NCBI GenBank assembly: GCA_004794785.1
Contig: SJOL01004042.1
Location: 150,499 to 214,498 of the forward strand
Direction of reading: 5' to 3'
Length of the DNA: 64,000 nt
DNA from: Opisthorchis felineus
Taxonomy: Eukaryota > Platyhelminthes > Trematoda > Opisthorchiida > Opisthorchiidae
Part shown: positions 50,301 to 56,300 of the stretch, in pieces
Numbering within the stretch: position 1 is the first letter of the stretch
How the letters are laid out: each line of letters opens with the position of its first letter
The notes under the pieces: generated by a model
Database searches by the model: none
The model's input: only the letters and a program-made list of their open reading frames with translations
Told to the model about the DNA's origin: nothing
Translations under genes and position numbers: made by a program

Positions 50301-53300
50301 TCTGTGTTTTAAGGCTTTATTCAAGTAAATTAGTATGGTTCTATGACAGTTAAACACCACTGTTCTCTATTGTCGCTGTCGATGATGGTAATGAGGGTGC
50401 TTAGAATGCAAGAAACACACCGCACCGCACCGCACCGCACCGCACCGCACCGCACCGCACCGCACCGCACCGCACCGCACCGCACCGCACCGCACCGCAC
50501 CGCACCGNNNNNNNNNNNNNNNNNNNNNNNNCACCACATCACACCACACCACACCATACCACACCACACCACACCACACCACACCACACCACACCAAGCG
50601 ATCCACGTAGCTCCGAAATAGCAAAAGGCCTCCCACGCTGTCACGCTTCAATGGCCCGAGCATATAACTAGCCCATATGCCCATTTTAAACCAGTCTGTC
50701 AATGAGACAGCACAGTCGAAAGTAACCAAGTTAGTGATTTCTTACGTATTCGTTCATCCATTGTACACCAGTCTGTAGACAATTCATTACTCCCCAGTCA
50801 TACATAATTAAAATCGAATAGCGAAATTCGGGAACCACTTACATCTGGCGAGCCATAAGAGCGACGAAACAGGTAGTGGGCTATCGAGGAGTTTTCAGAA
50901 ATATTATGAGTGATGTGTTCTCTCAGTAAAACAATGCATAATCCCGAATATCGTACAAAGGGAAATATATGGCGACCTCTGTACAGCACATTACGCTAAA
51001 GATGAGTATCAATGAGAGACTCATTTAAACGTCTCGTTGACAGTTAAATTCACAGATGAGTGTATTTCGTCAGTTACTTATAAGCACATGTAGCAAGGAA
51101 ACTCGGAGCCTTGGCCTATTTGGTGAATCCGAAGAAGAGCTGTCGAAGTATCTTCAATAAGGCAAACTATATACAAAGTATTTAGTCAAGAAATATAAAG
51201 AACTTTGTAGTTGCAAACATTTAGGGAGGGTCACTATGTCCACAATATCCTGACAAAATGGGCGGTAAGTTTGGAGCGATATACACCCAGCTCTCATTGC
51301 GTTCGCCGAAGCCCACGTTCCGATTCCGATATCGTGCGGATCGCTTCGCTTTGTGTTAGGAACAGCGGAAGGAGGGTATATTCTCATGAGTACAGACGCT
51401 TCAGTTAGAACGATAGTTCATCATCATCGAAGACAGCAACATCAGTGCTGAGACTGATGCTTCACTGCCGTATTACCATAAAGTTCATCTAATATTTTAT
51501 AGTCTTAGAGTGAAAAGAAGAGAAAAAGAGTGGGTGAGGGAGGTGAAGTAGTGCTTGTCTGCGTCAAGTATTTTGAGATGCCTACACCTCCAAGCGCTCA
51601 ATCAGACAATCTGGAAGGAAACTGACAGCACTAACGCCAATGACATCGTCAGCCACCAATACTTGTAATGTCTCCAGCCAAGCACAGGCGGAGACACGGG
51701 GACCCCATTCTGGAAGGCGTAAAACACCAACAACATCCAAACACCTCGTAGTCTCTTTCACGCCCATCTGCCAAGTCATACGTTGTCCATCACGCGGTTT
51801 GCGCTATTCTGAAGGAGGCACGGGGAAAAACACTCGTCTCAGTAGGCGGTGTTTCGGCACGCGTAGAACATGGCCGAGCCACCGCAGTTGATGGTGCTGG
51901 ATGTTGTCCGCGATTGAAGTACCTGCTGTACAACCAAGTACCCCTTTCTAATAAACTCGTTACTATTCCGTTGACGCCATCCAACACAAGCAGCGCTTCT
52001 GAGGCATCGGTGTTCAAAAACTTGAGGACGCCACATATCATCTATCCGCAGGGGTCACGTCTCGCAGCCATACAAAAACAACCCTTCCTGTAGCCTGATA
52101 CACATGATCCTGGAAACCCGGTGATGTGCCTTTCTGATGCCGTAAGTGACGCAACTTAGCAAACGTGGTTCGAGCCTCTGAGATTTTTACACTGACTTCA
52201 TCAGACACACATCCGTCAGAGCTAACACAACTACCGAGGTATGTAAAATTCTCCACAACCTCCATTGATTCTTCATGAATTGCAAAGGGTATATTCGGCG
52301 ACTGTACGGTCTGAAGGATGACCCTGAACTTTGAGGGTTCTAGGCACATGTTGAAAGATGGTATGACGGTGATCAGTCTATTCAACAAAGCTTGTGCTTC
52401 GCCTTGGTTTTCAAAGATGAGAGTGATGCCTGCGTGCTCCAGATCGACAAGGTTCCCACCAGCACTAAGATGAACATCGGGATTTTGAAGACCTTCCAGC
52501 GTTCGCCTTACTATTTCATCAATGACGAAGTTGAGCAAGAATGGGGAGAGTGGATATTCATGTCGGACACCACTTCTTGTAGGAAAGCTTTTGGAGAGCT
52601 CACCACACTCTCACATGCCCGGAAGTATGTGAATATAGGGATCGGATTAGGTTCACAAATTTCTGGAGCACATCATGTTGCGCTAATGTAGTTAGCAACA
52701 CTGACCGATCGACAGAATCGAATGCAAGCTTGAAGTCAAGAAACACTACAATTTTAATTCGCCCATACATGTGGTGTTGCTCTAATACTTGACGGAGTGT
52801 GAAGATGTGGCCAACACAGCATCTACCCCGTTTAAATCTCGCCTGATTCTCACGAGTCAAGGTTTCGCGTGCTACCGTAAGACGACGAAGAATCAGTGAC
52901 GCCAGAACCTTCGTTACAACAGGAGGCAAACTAACATTCATTGCGAGTACCCTTTTTGAAAATGAGCACTATTATCGATCCACTTCAGTTGTCTGGGACG
53001 GTCGCTTTATTTGAGGCAGACCCAGATAAGCTAGACAGGCACTGGCTGAGAAACCCACCGCCATCATCGAACAGAGCAGGTGGAAAGCCGTTAGGACCAG
53101 AAACTTGATGCCGCTCAAGTAGAGATACACACTCGGACACTTCTGAGGTTGGAGGCAGCTCCATATTCCCAATCCACCCTTCCGCTGAAGGCCAGGATTC
53201 CGGATTGGAGGTAGCAGGAGGCCAACTGAATTACCTTGAGAATAGTTGTAGGAACACGTAATTTCAATTAGGTTGAATATTCAGATATACTTTTAAGTTG

Positions 53301-56300
53301 TGCCGGGATTCTGTCTGCAATCAAGCACTAGGGTATTTCTCTATATTATATTTCCGATGCTGAACTCTGGGCTGACCCGCGAGCAAGGAACTCTGCACCC
53401 ATTTGTAGATGACCATTTTATTGCATATATGCTTACAGTTTGTAGGTCGAAAAAGAGCAAAGAGATCATCATGCTTGGAAAAAACCAGCTGGGTACCGAA
53501 TACCTTTCAACAATGAACACACCTTGGGAGGCGCTTGATTAGTCCAGAATTATGGAATAGAGTGAATGTTGTGGTGACGAATTCAATTCGTATTCGAAAA
53601 TGCGTGCAAGTTTCTCTTTGTATGAATAGAGTTCAATGGGTAAAATAAATCAAGATTCGTACCGGATGTCGTTTGGTATCATTTCGACCTCTGAATAGTC
53701 TTGCTGTTTTTCCACACATGCGACCTGCGATTTAAGGCGTTGGGTATTCTTCAAACCTTGTTGGTCGTCGGCACTTTGTAGCAGATCGGTCACACCGATT
53801 CCATCACCGCAAATTACAGCAGTACTTGGAGGATTCGGAACAGCGGAATGCGAAAATGGATGTATCTCTTCAACCGGTACGTCCACCTTCTTAGTGAATA
53901 ACATAGACAAATGAGGAGAATGAGGTGCTACTCTCTTTGGCGTGAGGCTTCCTGGAACAGCTAACTGTACTACAACAGTTGAAGGATTCTGGGGTCGGAA
54001 ACTCTCCTCATCCAACAATGTTGGAAATGACTCAGTCATAAAAGTGCTCGACACTGACGTAGTTTGTTCGGACGAACCGTCAAAGGACCTTCAAAGGGTG
54101 AAGTCAAATAGTAAAAGTGAGCAAAGTTGGCTGAGGCGCTACAATGTCGAAATTTATGAGGGTTTGGACAACACTCTCATTTCACGCAATAACAACACCT
54201 CGCCACATTATTGCTACGAAGCAATCCTGGCTCTTATGACCTCCCCAAATTCGGCTGTGAAAACCCCATTGGTTCAGCTGCGTGTCAGTCAATTTTAGTT
54301 GCACCCAGAGCATCCGAAAAAGCAAACATTGATGAACGAATTTCGAAAGTGCAAACAGGAACTAGGATGGTGTTTTATCGACGGTTTTCAGGGATCGCAT
54401 GATTGTAAGCTGTTTTTCGGGCATTTGATCGGATATATTTGCCCCCCTATGGAGGGACCATCTCAAATGTAGTGATTCCTTCTGCGTGGCGGTATGTTTT
54501 GCAAGGAATTCGCCATCAGAATGCGCTTCAAATTGGTGCCTTCTAAGCGATGGTATCGTGTAAGTGAGAGTCTCAGATGAAAGGAGAATGAGCGTAGCAG
54601 CAAGTAATGCACTCCATTTCTGTAAGGAACACTTATGTAGGATCACCTAGACTGGTTCTAAGCTCTGTGTTATTTGGTGTCAAGAAAGCTAGTGATCGAT
54701 ATCGATTACATGTTTAGGAACGGCTTTCTTTGGCACTTTTATTAAAGCCTTCTGTCAGACTATTAAAAGACTTCAGCTGCCAAAATCAGTGTACAAACTG
54801 ACCCCTAACATGGACCAGTCAAGCAAAAGCTGGTTGGTCTCACTTTGGAAGTGTGCACATGCTTGGCAATGATACCGAAAAGTACGTCCTCAAGAAGGAA
54901 AACCCTACAGTTCATTCAGCACGATTCTAGAAGCATAGACCCTGTTCCGCAAATATTTTTCTGTTTACCTGGGAGAAGGAGATAGCATCGTTTGCTACTG
55001 GACCACACAGTGATGCGATATGATTGGAGCTTTTAAGAAAATTTCTTTGGAAAATTCGATGCGCGTGGGTAAGCAAAATCCTCGGAGGTGGATCTGACCA
55101 CTGGCTCAAAGAAGACTAAAAAGTTGTTACCTCGTTCCGCTCGGCCGCTTAAAGAAGTGCCTAAGGAGTCGGTCCTAAAACCAAAACTAATCAAGATACA
55201 TATCAAGAATTTATCAAGTTCTTGCAATGTGGAATGCTTGAGGTACATATTACAGATCAAGCTGTGGGCTGTATTAATCTGTAAAACGTGTCCGCTAGTT
55301 TGATGAAATGTGTCATCTTGTTAACAATTAGTCAGTGGAGGGATCATTGTCCATACCACGCGCAAAACGGACATTTCCATTACCTGATGACGGCACTGCA
55401 TTCAAGCTTTGTCAGTTTGGGTTGTCTTCGTACATTCAAATTAGTCGAGAAAGAATCAGGACTCTCGGGCCAGTCTAGACCGTTCTACAAGCGTATTGGG
55501 GAGACAAACGTCGGAGAATATTTGTTGTATTACCACCGGTGGAAGCCTTTCAAGGATCAGTAATTTGGACGGTTCGTCTACCTAACCTTATTCTATGGTA
55601 AATGTCGCGGCCATGTGAAAACCAACTTGCGCGGTGAAGTAGAAACAGATGGCTGCAGTAGCAGATGAATGCATGTGCAACTGAAAGAAGGAAAGGAACA
55701 GAGAAAGCAGATGTCTGTAATCAAGGAACAGTCCGCCTAACCTGGAAGCTGCATTAGGTGTCAACGGCACAAATCTGATAAAAATGATGCACTGACGTTT
55801 GGTATGGTGAAAACTGGATTTCTGACTAATCAGTCGGGACAACTGGCAACGGCATGCATGTCGCCTGCCTTTACTCTGGCCGTTGTAGTAAATGCTCAGA
55901 TTTCTCTGGTTCTCAGATGATTGCAAAGGGCTGCAGCCAAAAACCTTTCCACGCCACTTCATTCTTATTCTACCTGGAGGCTTGACTAAATTGGCACGCC
56001 TGTACTGCACTGATGATTAGGGAGTGAACGAGCAAATCAACAGATGAAGGAATTAGTTAAGGTATTTCGCAAAGCGTATTGTTAAAACGGCTTTGCAAAT
56101 CCACCATGCGATTCAGTTTTATTTGTAGTGGATGGTGATCAGATGAATAAGTGGTTTTAGAGCTTCGAAAGACCAAAACATGACTTTCTTCCATTAAAGA
56201 ACTTTCACGGTGGGTGGAACTTTAAGAAACCTGAAAACGTTAGCATTATAGATAATTTACATCTGTTTCCTTCCTTCGTAAGAACTAGTACAGTTTGTGT

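Larger units (their letters stand above)
47814..53662. other. Largest apparent intron, filled with retroelements
   Basis: No exon was found here in phase with the flanking ones. It contains the dispersed repeat (49272-49325), an RTE 3' end (49978-50395), pentamer arrays with a gap (50411-50595) and a 1.8-kb RTE fragment (51416-53260). The stretches 47.9-49.2 kb and 50.7-51.4 kb show nothing recognisable. Confidence 0.45.

Noticed and set aside
50343..50729. Frames made of repeated TAPHR/CGAVR units
   Set aside because: They are translations of the pentamer arrays and run through N bases.
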